64,000 nt of DNA from Palsa-504 sp963818225. GTDB taxonomy: Bacteria > Actinomycetota > Actinomycetes > Streptosporangiales > Streptosporangiaceae. Positions 27,103 to 35,906 of this stretch are shown one piece after another. A model generated the notes under the pieces. The model was not told where the DNA came from and made no database searches. It was given only the letters and a program-made list of their open reading frames with translations. The position numbers and the translations under genes are program-made. The stretch lies in the NCBI GenBank assembly GCA_963818225.1, contig CAWFRO010000001.1, positions 1 to 64,000 of the forward strand. Reading direction: 5' to 3'. Each line of letters starts with the position of its first letter. Within the stretch, counting starts at the first letter, position 1.

Positions 27103-27136
27103 CCGCGGTGCGCCGCCTTCGGGCGGAGCGCCGCGG
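27103..27136 (+). promoter_or_regulatory. stable hairpin with TTCG tetraloop in the rne leader
   Basis: The 15-nt arms 27103-27117 and 27122-27136 pair with 13 Watson-Crick pairs, one G-U and one mismatch. They close on C(UUCG)G, an extra-stable tetraloop. It lies 37 bp before the rne start. It could be a leader element (RNase E of E. coli is autoregulated through its 5' UTR) or a terminator for the upstream pair. Confidence 0.5.
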
Positions 27137-27173
27137 ACTCGCGCGCCCGGGAGCCTGACTGGAGATTGCCCGA

Positions 27174-30026
27174 ATGCTCGAGAGCGAGCTGAACGACAGA
27201 GAGTTCGATGACAACGCCGGAGGAGGGCGTGGTACCGGGGAACTGAGCCGGCCCGCGCCGAGCGTGCCGGCGGCCGTGTTCCAGCCACCGCAGGTGGTGT
27301 TCCAGCCGCCCCCGCCGCGCGCGGAGCCCTCGCCCCGCGCGGAGCCCGCGCCGGGCGGCGAGCCGTTCGATTCGTCGCGGCCAGATTCGTCGCGGCCCGA
27401 TTCCTCAAGGCCGGATTCCTCAAGGCCGGATTCGTCGCGGTCGGCCGGGCCGGGGAACGGCGAGGCGCCCGGCGACGGCAGCGCCGATGACGATGGGGCC
27501 GGCCCGGGGCGCCGCCGCAGGCGCCGGCCGAGCCGGAGCCGGGCCAGGTCCGCGGACTCCGACGCCGGGGCTGACGCCGATGACGCCCAGACGGCCCAAG
27601 GGGCCGACGAGGTAGGCGGGCCCCAGGACGCCGACGGAGCCCAGGGCCAGCCGGAGGCTAAGCGGGCCCCGCGCACGCGCAGCCGGCGGGCCTCCGCAGC
27701 CAAGGACTCCGCCGACCCGCAGGCCGGCGGATCCGCCGAGCGCGCTGATGACGCCTCGCCGCAGGACGCCGCGCCGCAGGACGGCGACGACGACGCCGAC
27801 GCCGCGGACGGGCCGGACTCCGAGGCCGGGGCCGGACGCAGGCGCCGCCGTAAGCGCCGCCGCGGTTCGGCCGACAGCCTGGCCGCTGACCCCGCGGGCG
27901 ATGACCCGCCGGACACCGTCGTCCACGTCCGCGAGCCGAGTCCCGCCGACGACGTGCGCTCGGTCAAGGGATCGACCAGGCTCGAGGCCAAGAAGCAGCG
28001 GCGCCGCGAGGGCCGGGAAACCGGCCGGAGGCGGCCGCTGATCATTACCGAGTCGGAGTTCCTGGCCCGCCGCGAGTCGGTCGAGCGGACCATGGTGGTC
28101 CGCTCGCACCACGACCGAACCCAGATCGCGGTGCTCGAAGACGACGTACTGGTCGAGCACTACGTGAGCCGGTCCACCCACCAGTCCTACGTGGGCAACG
28201 TCTACCTGGGCAAGGTGCAGAACGTCCTGCCGTCCATGGAGGCGGCTTTCGTGGACGTCGGCAAGGGCCGCAACGCGGTGCTCTACGCCGGCGAGGTCAA
28301 CTTCGACGTCAGCGGCATGGAAGGCCAGCCCAAGCGGATTGAGTCGGCCCTCAAGGCCGGCCAGTCGCTGATCGTGCAGGTCACCAAGGATCCGGTCGGG
28401 CACAAGGGCGCCCGGCTCACCAGCCAGATCAGCCTGCCGGGCCGGTACCTGGTCTACGTGCCCGGCGCGTCCATGACCGGCATCAGCCGTAAGCTGCCCG
28501 ACACCGAGCGGAACCGGCTCAAGCAGATCCTGAAGAAGGTCATGCCGGAGAACGCGGGCGTCATCGTGCGGACCGCGGCGGAGGGGGCGGCCGAGGAAGA
28601 GCTGTCCCGCGATGTGACCCGGCTCGCCGCCCAGTGGGAGGCAATCGAGAAGAAGTCCAAGACGGCCAGCTCTCCCGCGCTGCTCTACGGCGAGCCCGAC
28701 CTGACCACCCGGGTCATCCGGGATGTGTTCAACGAGGACTTCAGCAACCTGATCGTGGCCGGCGACGAAGAGTGGGACGCCGTCGACGAATATGTCAGGT
28801 ACGTCGCCCCGCACCTGACTGACCGGCTTAGCCGCTGGCAGGAAGACGGGGACGTGTTCGCCGCCTACCGCATCGACGAGCAGCTGGCCAAGGCGCTGGA
28901 CCGCAAGGTCTGGCTGCCGAGCGGAGGCTCGCTGGTCATCGACAAGACCGAGGCGATGACGGTCATCGACGTGAACACCGGGAAGTTCACCGGTCAGGGC
29001 GGGAACCTGGAGGAGACCGTCACCCGGAACAACCTGGAGGCCGCCGAGGAGATCGTCCGCCAGCTCCGCCTGCGCGACGTGGGCGGCATCGTGGTCATCG
29101 ACTTCATCGACATGGTGCTCGAGAGCAACCGGGAACTGGTGCTGCGCAGGCTCCTGGAGTGCCTGGCCCGGGACCGGACCAAGCACCAGGTGGCCGAGGT
29201 GACCTCGCTGGGCCTGGTCCAGATGACGAGGAAGCGGGTCGGCGCGGGCCTGCTCGAGGCGTTCTCGGTGCCCTGCGAGTGCTGCAACGGCCGCGGCGTG
29301 ATCGTCACCCTCGATCCCGAGGCCGACTCGCAGACCGCTGGCCACGTGCACGCCCGTGGCGGATCGGGCAACGGCGGCAACGGATCGCGGGGGTCCGGCG
29401 CCACGCCGGTCAACCCGGCCACGATCGCGGCCCGCATCCGCTCGGACGGTAACGGCCAGGCTGCCGATACGGCGGACGAGCGGGATCCAGACGGGCCGCG
29501 CGAGGACGCCGCGCCGGAGGGGACCACGCCGGCCGCCGCCGGGGCCACGGACGGCCAGCCCGAACCGGCTCGTTCCGGCAACAGCCGCCGCCGCCGGCGA
29601 CGGCCCGCCGCCGCAGCCAGCGCCGCGACAGCCAGTGCCGAGCCCGCCAGTGCCGCGGAAGCCAATGGCGAGCCCGCGAACGGCGCGCCAGTCAGCACCG
29701 AGCCTGCGAACGGCGCGGTAGCCAACAGCGAGCCCGCTAGCGTCGAGCCAGCCAACGGCGCGGCAGCCAACAGCGAGCTCGCGAACGGCGCGCCAGCCAA
29801 CGGCGCGACAGCCAACGGCGAGCCCGCTAGCGTCGAGCCAGCCAACAGCGAGCCCGCGAACGGCGCGCCAGCCAACGGCGCGCCGGCCAACGGCGGGATC
29901 CAGTCCGCCTCAGCTGCCGAGGTCCCAGCGGCCGCCTCAGCTGCCAATGCCAGTGGATCCCTGTCCGCCGCACCCGTGTCGGCCAGCCTGCCGGCGCTAC
30001 CGGAGGCTCAGGATGGGGCGGCCTGA
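27174..30026 (+). CDS. rne: ribonuclease E/G
   Basis: This is an endoribonuclease of rRNA and mRNA processing. An intrinsically disordered N-terminal region (about 1-290, Pro/Arg/Asp-rich with DSSRP repeats and Arg clusters) precedes the S1 domain (about 330-420, NVYLGKVQNVLPSMEAAFVD). The catalytic metal-binding aspartates lie in IDVNTGKFTG (about 599) and VVIDFIDM (about 642). The zinc-link cysteines are in VPCECCNGRG (about 701). The C-terminal third is disordered, with many PANGAPANGEP-type repeats. At 950 residues it is in the range for actinobacterial RNase E. The ATG at 27174 has GGAG upstream. Confidence 0.95.
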   Translation: MLESELNDREFDDNAGGGRGTGELSRPAPSVPAAVFQPPQVVFQPPPPRAEPSPRAEPAPGGEPFDSSRPDSSRPDSSRPDSSRPDSSRSAGPGNGEAPGDGSADDDGAGPGRRRRRRPSRSRARSADSDAGADADDAQTAQGADEVGGPQDADGAQGQPEAKRAPRTRSRRASAAKDSADPQAGGSAERADDASPQDAAPQDGDDDADAADGPDSEAGAGRRRRRKRRRGSADSLAADPAGDDPPDTVVHVREPSPADDVRSVKGSTRLEAKKQRRREGRETGRRRPLIITESEFLARRESVERTMVVRSHHDRTQIAVLEDDVLVEHYVSRSTHQSYVGNVYLGKVQNVLPSMEAAFVDVGKGRNAVLYAGEVNFDVSGMEGQPKRIESALKAGQSLIVQVTKDPVGHKGARLTSQISLPGRYLVYVPGASMTGISRKLPDTERNRLKQILKKVMPENAGVIVRTAAEGAAEEELSRDVTRLAAQWEAIEKKSKTASSPALLYGEPDLTTRVIRDVFNEDFSNLIVAGDEEWDAVDEYVRYVAPHLTDRLSRWQEDGDVFAAYRIDEQLAKALDRKVWLPSGGSLVIDKTEAMTVIDVNTGKFTGQGGNLEETVTRNNLEAAEEIVRQLRLRDVGGIVVIDFIDMVLESNRELVLRRLLECLARDRTKHQVAEVTSLGLVQMTRKRVGAGLLEAFSVPCECCNGRGVIVTLDPEADSQTAGHVHARGGSGNGGNGSRGSGATPVNPATIAARIRSDGNGQAADTADERDPDGPREDAAPEGTTPAAAGATDGQPEPARSGNSRRRRRRPAAAASAATASAEPASAAEANGEPANGAPVSTEPANGAVANSEPASVEPANGAAANSELANGAPANGATANGEPASVEPANSEPANGAPANGAPANGGIQSASAAEVPAAASAANASGSLSAAPVSASLPALPEAQDGAA
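27369..27443 (+). repeat. five 15-bp tandem units coding DSSRP in rne
   Basis: Five consecutive units encode DSSRP (the last DSSRS). A second low-complexity tract at about 29661-29894 encodes ANGAP/ANGEP/ASVEP units in the C-terminal arm. Confidence 0.85.
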
Positions 30027-30056
30027 CGGCGGCCCCAGGGCACTGCATGGTCCGGG

Positions 30057-30085
30057 TTCGTGGATGGGCCGCAGTCTGGTAGCCT
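30057..30085 (+). promoter_or_regulatory. candidate promoter of rplU-rpmA
   Basis: TAGCCT (30080-30085) is a good -10 candidate, with a weak TTCGTG (30057-30062) 17 bp upstream. The leader to the rplU GTG would be about 105 nt, long enough for a regulatory structure, but no known L21 leader motif was recognised. Confidence 0.4.
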
Positions 30086-30195
30086 TAGCGGTCGGGAGTT
30101 GCCCGCCAAGCGGGCCCCTGGTGCAAGCGAGCCGCCGTGGTGTCCACCGGCGTGCCGGGGCACGCAAGGGAAGCGCAACGAAAGAGAGTTCTCGG

Positions 30196-30585
30196 GTGTA
30201 CGCGATTGTGCGCTGCGGTGGCAGACAGGAGAAGGTCGCGCTTGATGACCTTGTCACCATCGACAAGTTGCCCGGCGAGACCGGGTCCAGTATTACGCTC
30301 CCAGCCCTGCTGGTAGTCGACGGCGAGCGGGTGATCAGCGACCCGGCCGAGGTCGGCCGCTATCAGGTCACGGCGGACATCGTCGGTGACGCGGCGGGCC
30401 CCAAGATCAACATGATCCAGTACCGGAACAAGACCGGCTACCGGCGCCGCCTGGGCCACCGGCAGCGGTACACCCAGGTGCGGATCACCGCTATCGGCAC
30501 CGAGACCCGCAGTGCCAAGGCCCAGGGCGGCAAGGCGCAGAGCTCGAAGGCATCCAGCGCCACGGCGCAGGCGGAGGAGGACTGA
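30196..30585 (+). CDS. rplU: 50S ribosomal protein L21
   Basis: This 129-residue ribosomal protein begins YAIVRCGGRQEKVALDD, with the family core KINMIQYRNKTGYRRRLGHR (RNA-binding). A Lys/Ser/Ala-rich tail of about 25 residues exceeds the usual length of about 103. The GTG at 30196 starts at the conserved Tyr-Ala; the longer upstream frame is not L21. rpmA follows after one base. Confidence 0.96.
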   Translation: MYAIVRCGGRQEKVALDDLVTIDKLPGETGSSITLPALLVVDGERVISDPAEVGRYQVTADIVGDAAGPKINMIQYRNKTGYRRRLGHRQRYTQVRITAIGTETRSAKAQGGKAQSSKASSATAQAEED

Positions 30586-30586
30586 G

Positions 30587-30850
30587 ATGGCACACAAGAA
30601 AGGCGCGTCATCCAGCCGTAACGGCCGTGACTCGAAGGCTCAGCGCCTCGGCGTCAAGCGCTACGGCGGCCAGCTGGTGAACGCGGGCGAGATCCTGGTC
30701 CGCCAGCGCGGCACGCACTTCCACCCCGGCCCGGGTGTCGGCCGCGGCGGCGACGACACGTTGTTCGCGCTGGTCGGCGGGAAAGTGCGGTTCGGCCCGT
30801 TCCGCGGCCGCCGGGCCGTCAGCATCGCGCCCGCCGAGCCCCCGGAGTAG
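30587..30850 (+). CDS. rpmA: 50S ribosomal protein L27
   Basis: This 87-residue protein begins MAHKKGASSSRNGRDSKAQR and has GTHFHPGPGVGRGGDDTLFA, the standard L27 signature. The first residues reach the peptidyl-transferase centre. GGAGGAGG lies upstream. A strong terminator follows. Confidence 0.97.
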   Translation: MAHKKGASSSRNGRDSKAQRLGVKRYGGQLVNAGEILVRQRGTHFHPGPGVGRGGDDTLFALVGGKVRFGPFRGRRAVSIAPAEPPE

Positions 30851-30878
30851 GCCCGCCGAGGGAAGCACAGACGACCAG

Positions 30879-30908
30879 AAGGCGGGCCGGGTATCCCTGG
30901 CCCGCCTT
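30879..30908 (+). terminator. Rho-independent terminator after rpmA
   Basis: AAGGCGGGCC (30879-30888) pairs perfectly with GGCCCGCCTT (30899-30908), followed by TTCTC. This is the clearest intrinsic terminator in the window. It separates rplU-rpmA from obgE. Confidence 0.85.
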
Positions 30909-30943
30909 TCTCATGCAAACGGACCATCAGGAAAGAAGGAATC

Positions 30944-32329
30944 GTGGCGGAGTTCGCCGACCGGGTGACGCTGAAGGTGCAGGCGGGCCACGGCGGCAAC
31001 GGCTGCGCCTCGATCCACCGGGAGAAGTTCAAGCCGCTCGGCGGTCCTGACGGCGGCAACGGCGGCCGGGGCGGCGACGTGATCCTCGAGGTGGACGCGA
31101 GTTCCGCGACCCTGCTCGACTTCCACCGCCGCCCAGTCCGGCGGGCAGCTAACGGACGCCAGGGTGAAGGCTCGAACCGCACCGGCGCCGCGGGCCCGGA
31201 TCTGGTCATCTCGGTACCGAACGGGACCGAGGTCAAGACCGCGGACGGCGAGGTGCTCGCCGACCTGATCGGCGTGGGCAGCAGGTTCGTGGCCTCGGCA
31301 GGCGGCCGGGGCGGCCTCGGCAACGCCGCGCTGGCCTCGCCGCGGCGCAAGGCGCCCGGGTTCGCCCTCAAGGGCGAGCCAGGGCAGCAGCGCGACCTCA
31401 TCCTGGAGCTGAAGACGGTCGCGGACGTCGGGCTGGTCGGCTTCCCTAACGCGGGCAAGTCCTCCATCATCTCGGCCATGTCCGCGGCCCGGCCGAAGAT
31501 CGCCGACTACCCGTTCACCACCCTGATCCCGAACCTGGGGGTGGTAGAGGCCGGCGACGTCCAGTTCGTGGTGGCGGACGTGCCCGGCCTGATCCCCGGG
31601 GCCAGCCAGGGGAAGGGGCTCGGCCACGACTTCCTGCGCCACGTGGAGCGCTGCTCCATCCTGGTCCACGTCCTCGACTGCGCCACCGAGGAACCAGGCC
31701 GGAGCCCCGCCGCGGACCTGGCCGTGATCGAGCACGAGCTCGCCGCCTACGGCGAGGCGACAGGCGTCGACCTGGTCACCAGGCCGCGTCTCATCGCCCT
31801 GAACAAGATTGACGTCCCGGCGGCCCGCGAACGCGCTGACCAGATCAAACCGGACCTCGAGAAACGCGGCTACCAGGCCTTCGAGATCTCCGCCGCCACG
31901 GGAGAGGGCCTGCGCCCGCTGAGTTTCGCGATGGCCGCACTGGTCGCCGCGGACCGCGCCGCCCGCCCGCCCGAGGAGCCCGCCGAGCGCGTGCGGGTGA
32001 AGGTGCGGGTGCGGGCCGCCGACGAGCCCGGCTTCGAGGTGGTCCGCCTCGGCGAGGACAGCTTCCTGATCCGCGGCGAGAAGCCGCTGCTCTGGGTCCG
32101 GCAGACCGACTTCAGTAACGACGAGGCGGTCGGCTACCTGGCCGACCGGCTGGCCCGCCTCGGCGTGGAGCAGGCACTCGCGGAGGCGGGTGCCGAGCCC
32201 GGCGCAGAGGTCTTGATCGGCGAGCGGGATGACGCGGTGGTCTTCGACTGGGATCCGGCCGCCCCGATGAGCAGCGGGTCCCGGCCTCGCCACGGCCCGC
32301 GGGGCAGTGACCCGAGGCTCTACTCGTGA
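30944..32329 (+). CDS. obgE: GTPase Obg/CgtA
   Basis: This 461-residue ribosome-assembly and stress GTPase has three parts: an N-terminal glycine-rich Obg fold (GHGGNGCASIHREKF, GGNGGRGGDV), a G domain (G1 GFPNAGKS at 166-173, switch DYPFTTL, DVPGLIPGA, NKID) and a C-terminal OCT domain. The GTG at 30944 follows AAGGA. Its stop overlaps proB by four bases (GTGA). Confidence 0.96.
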   Translation: MAEFADRVTLKVQAGHGGNGCASIHREKFKPLGGPDGGNGGRGGDVILEVDASSATLLDFHRRPVRRAANGRQGEGSNRTGAAGPDLVISVPNGTEVKTADGEVLADLIGVGSRFVASAGGRGGLGNAALASPRRKAPGFALKGEPGQQRDLILELKTVADVGLVGFPNAGKSSIISAMSAARPKIADYPFTTLIPNLGVVEAGDVQFVVADVPGLIPGASQGKGLGHDFLRHVERCSILVHVLDCATEEPGRSPAADLAVIEHELAAYGEATGVDLVTRPRLIALNKIDVPAARERADQIKPDLEKRGYQAFEISAATGEGLRPLSFAMAALVAADRAARPPEEPAERVRVKVRVRAADEPGFEVVRLGEDSFLIRGEKPLLWVRQTDFSNDEAVGYLADRLARLGVEQALAEAGAEPGAEVLIGERDDAVVFDWDPAAPMSSGSRPRHGPRGSDPRLYS

Positions 32330-33546
32330 CCTCCGGCCTGCCGCTAGCGACCGCCGCTCCCGGCTCTCGGCCGGACATCGCGGCGGCGGCCCGGGTAGTG
32401 GTGAAGGTCGGCTCCTCCTCGCTCACCACGGCAGCGGGCGAGATCGCGGACGAGGCGATCACGGCCCTGGCCGCCGCCCTGGCCGCCCGCCGCAGTGCCG
32501 GGATCCAGGTCGTGCTGGTCTCCTCCGGCGCCATCGCGTCCGGGCTGGTCCCGCTGGGACTGACCCGCCGCCCCGGCGACCTGGCTACCCAGCAGGCCGC
32601 GGCCAGCGTCGGCCAGGGCCTGCTCATCGCCCGGTACACCGCGGCCTTCGCCCGCCACGGCATCCGCACCGGCCAGGTCCTGCTCAGCGCGGATGACCTG
32701 ATGCGCCGCACCCACTACCGCAACGCCCAGCGGACCCTGGACCGGCTGCTCGAGCTGAGCGTGCTCCCGGTGGTCAACGAGAACGACACGGTCGCCACCG
32801 ACGAGATCCGGTTCGGCGACAACGACCGGCTGGCCGCCCTGGTCGCCCACGTGACCCGGGCGCGCGCGCTGGTGCTGCTCTCCGACGTGGACGGGCTGTA
32901 TGACGGCGACCCGCGCCGCGGCGCGGCGCAGCGGATCGCCGAAGTGCGCGGCCGGGCTGACCTGGAGGGGATCCGCCTCGGCCACGGTCTCAAAGCCGGC
33001 CAGGGCGGCCAGGGGGGCCAGGGGGGCCAGGGGGGCCAGGCAGGCCAGGGCGCACACAAGAGCCAGGCGGGCCCGGGCGTCGGCGGCATGGCGACCAAGG
33101 TGGAAGCGGCCATGATCGCCTCCGCGGCCGGCATCCCGACCGTCGTTGCCGACGCGGCCAGCGCGGCCGCCGCGCTGGCCGGCGACCCCGTCGGCACCTA
33201 CTTCGCGGGCCGCGGCCGCCGTCTCGCGACCAGGCTGCTGTGGCTCAAGCACGCCGCGGTGACCCGGGGCAGCCTGCGCCTGGACAAAGGCGCTGTCGAC
33301 GCCGTCGTGACCAGGCACGCCAGCCTGCTGCCGGCTGGCATCACCGGCGTCGAGGGTGCCTTCGACGCGGGCGATCCGGTGGACCTGTGCGACGAGAACG
33401 ACACGATCATCGCCCGCGGCCTGGTCAACTACGACGCGGCCGAGATCCCCGGCCTGATGGGCCGCTCCACCCGCTGGCTGGCCAGCAAGCTAGGGCCCGA
33501 GTACGAGCGCGAAGTCGTCCACCGCGACGACCTCGTCATCCTCTGA
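32326..33546 (+). CDS. proB: glutamate 5-kinase
   Basis: This is the first enzyme of proline synthesis. The amino-acid-kinase domain has VVKVGSSSLT, VNENDTVATDEIRFGDND and GGMATKVEAA, and a C-terminal PUA domain follows. At 406 residues it exceeds the usual 370. The surplus is a Gly/Gln-rich insert (about 225-245, repeats of QGG from GGCCAGGGG units) just before the substrate-loop motif GGMATK. proA, the usual next gene, is missing at this locus. Confidence 0.95.
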   Translation: MTSGLPLATAAPGSRPDIAAAARVVVKVGSSSLTTAAGEIADEAITALAAALAARRSAGIQVVLVSSGAIASGLVPLGLTRRPGDLATQQAAASVGQGLLIARYTAAFARHGIRTGQVLLSADDLMRRTHYRNAQRTLDRLLELSVLPVVNENDTVATDEIRFGDNDRLAALVAHVTRARALVLLSDVDGLYDGDPRRGAAQRIAEVRGRADLEGIRLGHGLKAGQGGQGGQGGQGGQAGQGAHKSQAGPGVGGMATKVEAAMIASAAGIPTVVADAASAAAALAGDPVGTYFAGRGRRLATRLLWLKHAAVTRGSLRLDKGAVDAVVTRHASLLPAGITGVEGAFDAGDPVDLCDENDTIIARGLVNYDAAEIPGLMGRSTRWLASKLGPEYEREVVHRDDLVIL

Positions 33547-34073
33547 CCCCGGCCCCGGCCCCACACCACGATCGCGGGGTAGAACGGCCGGGCAGCAACC
33601 CAGGGCTTCGAGCTCGTGCCATCGGATCTGCCCGAGCCCGAGACAGCCCAGGAACGCGTCCGCGTCCCGCTGGCACGCCGGGCAATCGGGGCCCGCGGCC
33701 CACCAGCCCGGCACAAGGGCCCCGCCAACTCGGGCCGCCGTCTAACCATCGAAGCCGCGTTGAACGCGTGATTCCCGTGACGAGCGTTGCGGCCGGTACC
33801 AGCCCAGCGGGCCGCGGACTGCGATCCAGGGGCGACGATCCACGATAACGAGGACCCGTCCGGGATCCGGCGCTGTACCCGCAGCCCGGCCACCCGGCAC
33901 ACGCGCACCCTGGTTCCGCAGGCGAGGCTTGGGCCCGCGTGCCCAATGTGGCAGGCCCGGAGCCCGGAGTTTCAGGGGTTGTGGCACACATGCCCACGCA
34001 AGATGGACCGCGCATCACGTGCCAAGGCGGCCAAAACTGGCCACGATCACGAAAGGCTAGGCCCCACCAGCAA
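33547..34073. other. 527-bp intergenic region after proB
   Basis: No credible full gene was found. A leftward frame (start 33714) reads CPACQRDADAFLGCLGLG and then RWHELEAL. It looks protein-like, with a CxxC pair, but overlaps proB and may be a relic. At 33834-33857 the sequence repeats the right arm and flank of the palindrome at 279-312. Some of the space may once have held proA. Confidence 0.5.
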
Positions 34074-34109
34074 GCAGCAAGCAGCGAGCCCGGGCCCGCT
34101 GCTTGCTGC
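34074..34109 (-). terminator. hairpin downstream of the M48 protease gene
   Basis: GCAGCAAGCAGCG (34074-34086) pairs perfectly with CGCTGCTTGCTGC (34097-34109) around a 10-nt loop, 7 bp beyond the stop of the leftward gene. Confidence 0.65.
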
Positions 34110-34116
34110 GAAACCG

Positions 34117-35163
34117 CTAGTTGTCGTCGCGGCTGTTGCCGCCGCTGCTGCCGCCGCCGCCGCGGTTCTGCAGCCGGTCGAACAGCCCGCTGCCCGTCCG
34201 CGCCGCGGTCTCGGCCACGCCCCGGAAAACCCCGATCAGCGGGTCCTGGGACCGAGCCCACGACTCCTGGTAAGACCGGGCCGCGCTCTTGACCTCGTCG
34301 CCGACCGACGCGTTGGCGTCGGTGTCCCGCTGCGGGTAGTCCCCGCCGAGGATCCGGTCGTATTCGCCGTGCGTGGCCCAGTAGTCCAGCTCGCCGAACC
34401 TGACCACCGAGAACGGGTGCGTGTTGCCCTGCAGCTGCAGGATCTTCAGGATGCTGTCCCGCATGTCCGGCACCGCGTCGTACTCGTGCGCCTGCTCGCG
34501 GAATGCGTCCGGGTTCAGCTCGGACAGCTGCGCGCCGCCGGCCAGCTTCATCAGCGCCCGCCGGGCCGCGTCCACGTCCTGCCCGGCCAGCAGCCCGGCC
34601 CGGTCGCAGGACAGCTCGGACTTGCGGAACCACTCTTCCAGGCCCCAGACGATGGCCTGGATGCCGAAGGAGATCGGCGTCCAGGCGATCCGCGCCGCCA
34701 GCCCGATCAGCCACAGCAGCATGGTGCGGTACACCGCGTGCCCGGACAGCACGTGGCCGAGCTCGTGCCCGACCACCCACCGCAGCTCCTCCGGGTCGTA
34801 CAGGTTGACCATGCCGGTGGTGATCACGATGAACGGCTTGTCCCGGCCGAGCGCCATCGCGTTCACCAGCGGGCTCTGCACGACGAACACCTCGGGCACG
34901 TCGGGCAGGTCCAGGATGTAGGACCCGTCCCGGACCAGCTCGTGGATGTGCGGGAACTGCCGCTCGGAGACCTTGACCGCGCCCGCCAGGTACGTCAGCC
35001 GGAAGGCCCGCTCGTTGAACAGGCCGAACAACTTGCGCAGCAGCGAGTCGAAGCCGGTGAGCTTGCGCAGCGCGACCAGCGCCGAACGGTCTGCGGGATG
35101 CTCATAGGCGCGGGATGAGATGCCGGTGAGCCGGACCCGCGCGCGATCTGGCACTGAAGTCAT
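34117..35163 (-). CDS. M48 family metallopeptidase
   Basis: This 348-residue protein has the zinc motif HELGH at residues 133-137, inside RWVVGHELGHVLSGHAVYR. A hydrophobic stretch follows (MLLWLIGLAARIAWTPISFG). EEWFRKSELSCDRAGLL carries the third zinc ligand and the conserved Asp. The C terminus is Gly/Ser-rich. Such membrane-associated proteases act in envelope quality control; the substrate is unknown. The ATG at 35163 is preferred because a TACGAT -10-like box ends 7 nt before it (leaderless). It is divergent from nadD. Confidence 0.88.
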   Translation of the reverse strand: MTSVPDRARVRLTGISSRAYEHPADRSALVALRKLTGFDSLLRKLFGLFNERAFRLTYLAGAVKVSERQFPHIHELVRDGSYILDLPDVPEVFVVQSPLVNAMALGRDKPFIVITTGMVNLYDPEELRWVVGHELGHVLSGHAVYRTMLLWLIGLAARIAWTPISFGIQAIVWGLEEWFRKSELSCDRAGLLAGQDVDAARRALMKLAGGAQLSELNPDAFREQAHEYDAVPDMRDSILKILQLQGNTHPFSVVRFGELDYWATHGEYDRILGGDYPQRDTDANASVGDEVKSAARSYQESWARSQDPLIGVFRGVAETAARTGSGLFDRLQNRGGGGSSGGNSRDDN

Positions 35164-35170
35164 ATCTCGT

Positions 35171-35176
35171 ATCGTA
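35171..35176 (-). promoter_or_regulatory. candidate -10 box TACGAT for the M48 gene
   Basis: On the minus strand TACGAT lies 7 nt before the ATG at 35163, which fits a leaderless transcript. Confidence 0.4.
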
Positions 35177-35254
35177 GCCCGGCCATCGAGCAGTTGTACC
35201 GCGACGCTCCAGCGGCAAGCCAGTACCATATGAGGGTATGGGGACGCGGTAAGG

Positions 35255-35842
35255 ATGCGGCGGATCGGCGTGATGGGCGGCACGTTCGACCCCATCCACC
35301 ATGGTCACCTGGTCGCCGCCAGCGAGGTTGCCCATATCTTCGCCCTGGACGAGGTCATCTTCGTGCCGACCGGCCAGCCCTACCAGAAGGACGACCGGGC
35401 CGTCTCGGCGGCCGAGGACCGCTACCTGATGACGGTGGTCGCGACCGCGTCGAATCCCCGGTTCAGCGTCAGCCGGGTCGACATCGACCGGCCCGGGCCC
35501 ACCTACACCATCGATACGCTGCAAGAACTCGCCGCGCAGGCCGGGCCGGCCGATGAGCTGTACTTCATCACCGGGGCCGACGCGCTGGCCGAGATCCTGA
35601 CCTGGCACGATGCGGACGAACTGTTCACCCTCGCGCATTTCGTAGGATGTACGAGGCCGGGGCACCGCCTCTCGGGGGCGGGCCTGCCCGACGGCAAGGT
35701 CAGCCTGGTGGAGATTCCGGCCCTGGCCATCTCGTCCACCGAGTGCCGGGCCCGGGTCGAGGTCGGCGAGCCGGTCTGGTACCTGGTTCCGGACGGCGTG
35801 GTGCAGTACATCGCCAAGCGCAAACTGTACGCGAAGGCATAA
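35255..35842 (+). CDS. nadD: nicotinate-nucleotide adenylyltransferase
   Basis: This 195-residue enzyme joins nicotinate mononucleotide and ATP in NAD synthesis. The nucleotidyltransferase motif GGTFDPIHHGHL starts at residue 8. The C-terminal ISSTECR corresponds to the usual SSTxIR motif, with Cys at the hydrophobic position. The ATG at 35255 has GGTAAGG upstream. It leads the conserved run nadD-rsfS-phosphatase. Confidence 0.95.
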   Translation: MRRIGVMGGTFDPIHHGHLVAASEVAHIFALDEVIFVPTGQPYQKDDRAVSAAEDRYLMTVVATASNPRFSVSRVDIDRPGPTYTIDTLQELAAQAGPADELYFITGADALAEILTWHDADELFTLAHFVGCTRPGHRLSGAGLPDGKVSLVEIPALAISSTECRARVEVGEPVWYLVPDGVVQYIAKRKLYAKA

Positions 35843-35906
35843 TGTCGCCTCGCTGTGAGACCCTGATAGGGACAACGACCCGACCGAAGGAGGCCGGTTA
35901 GCACTC

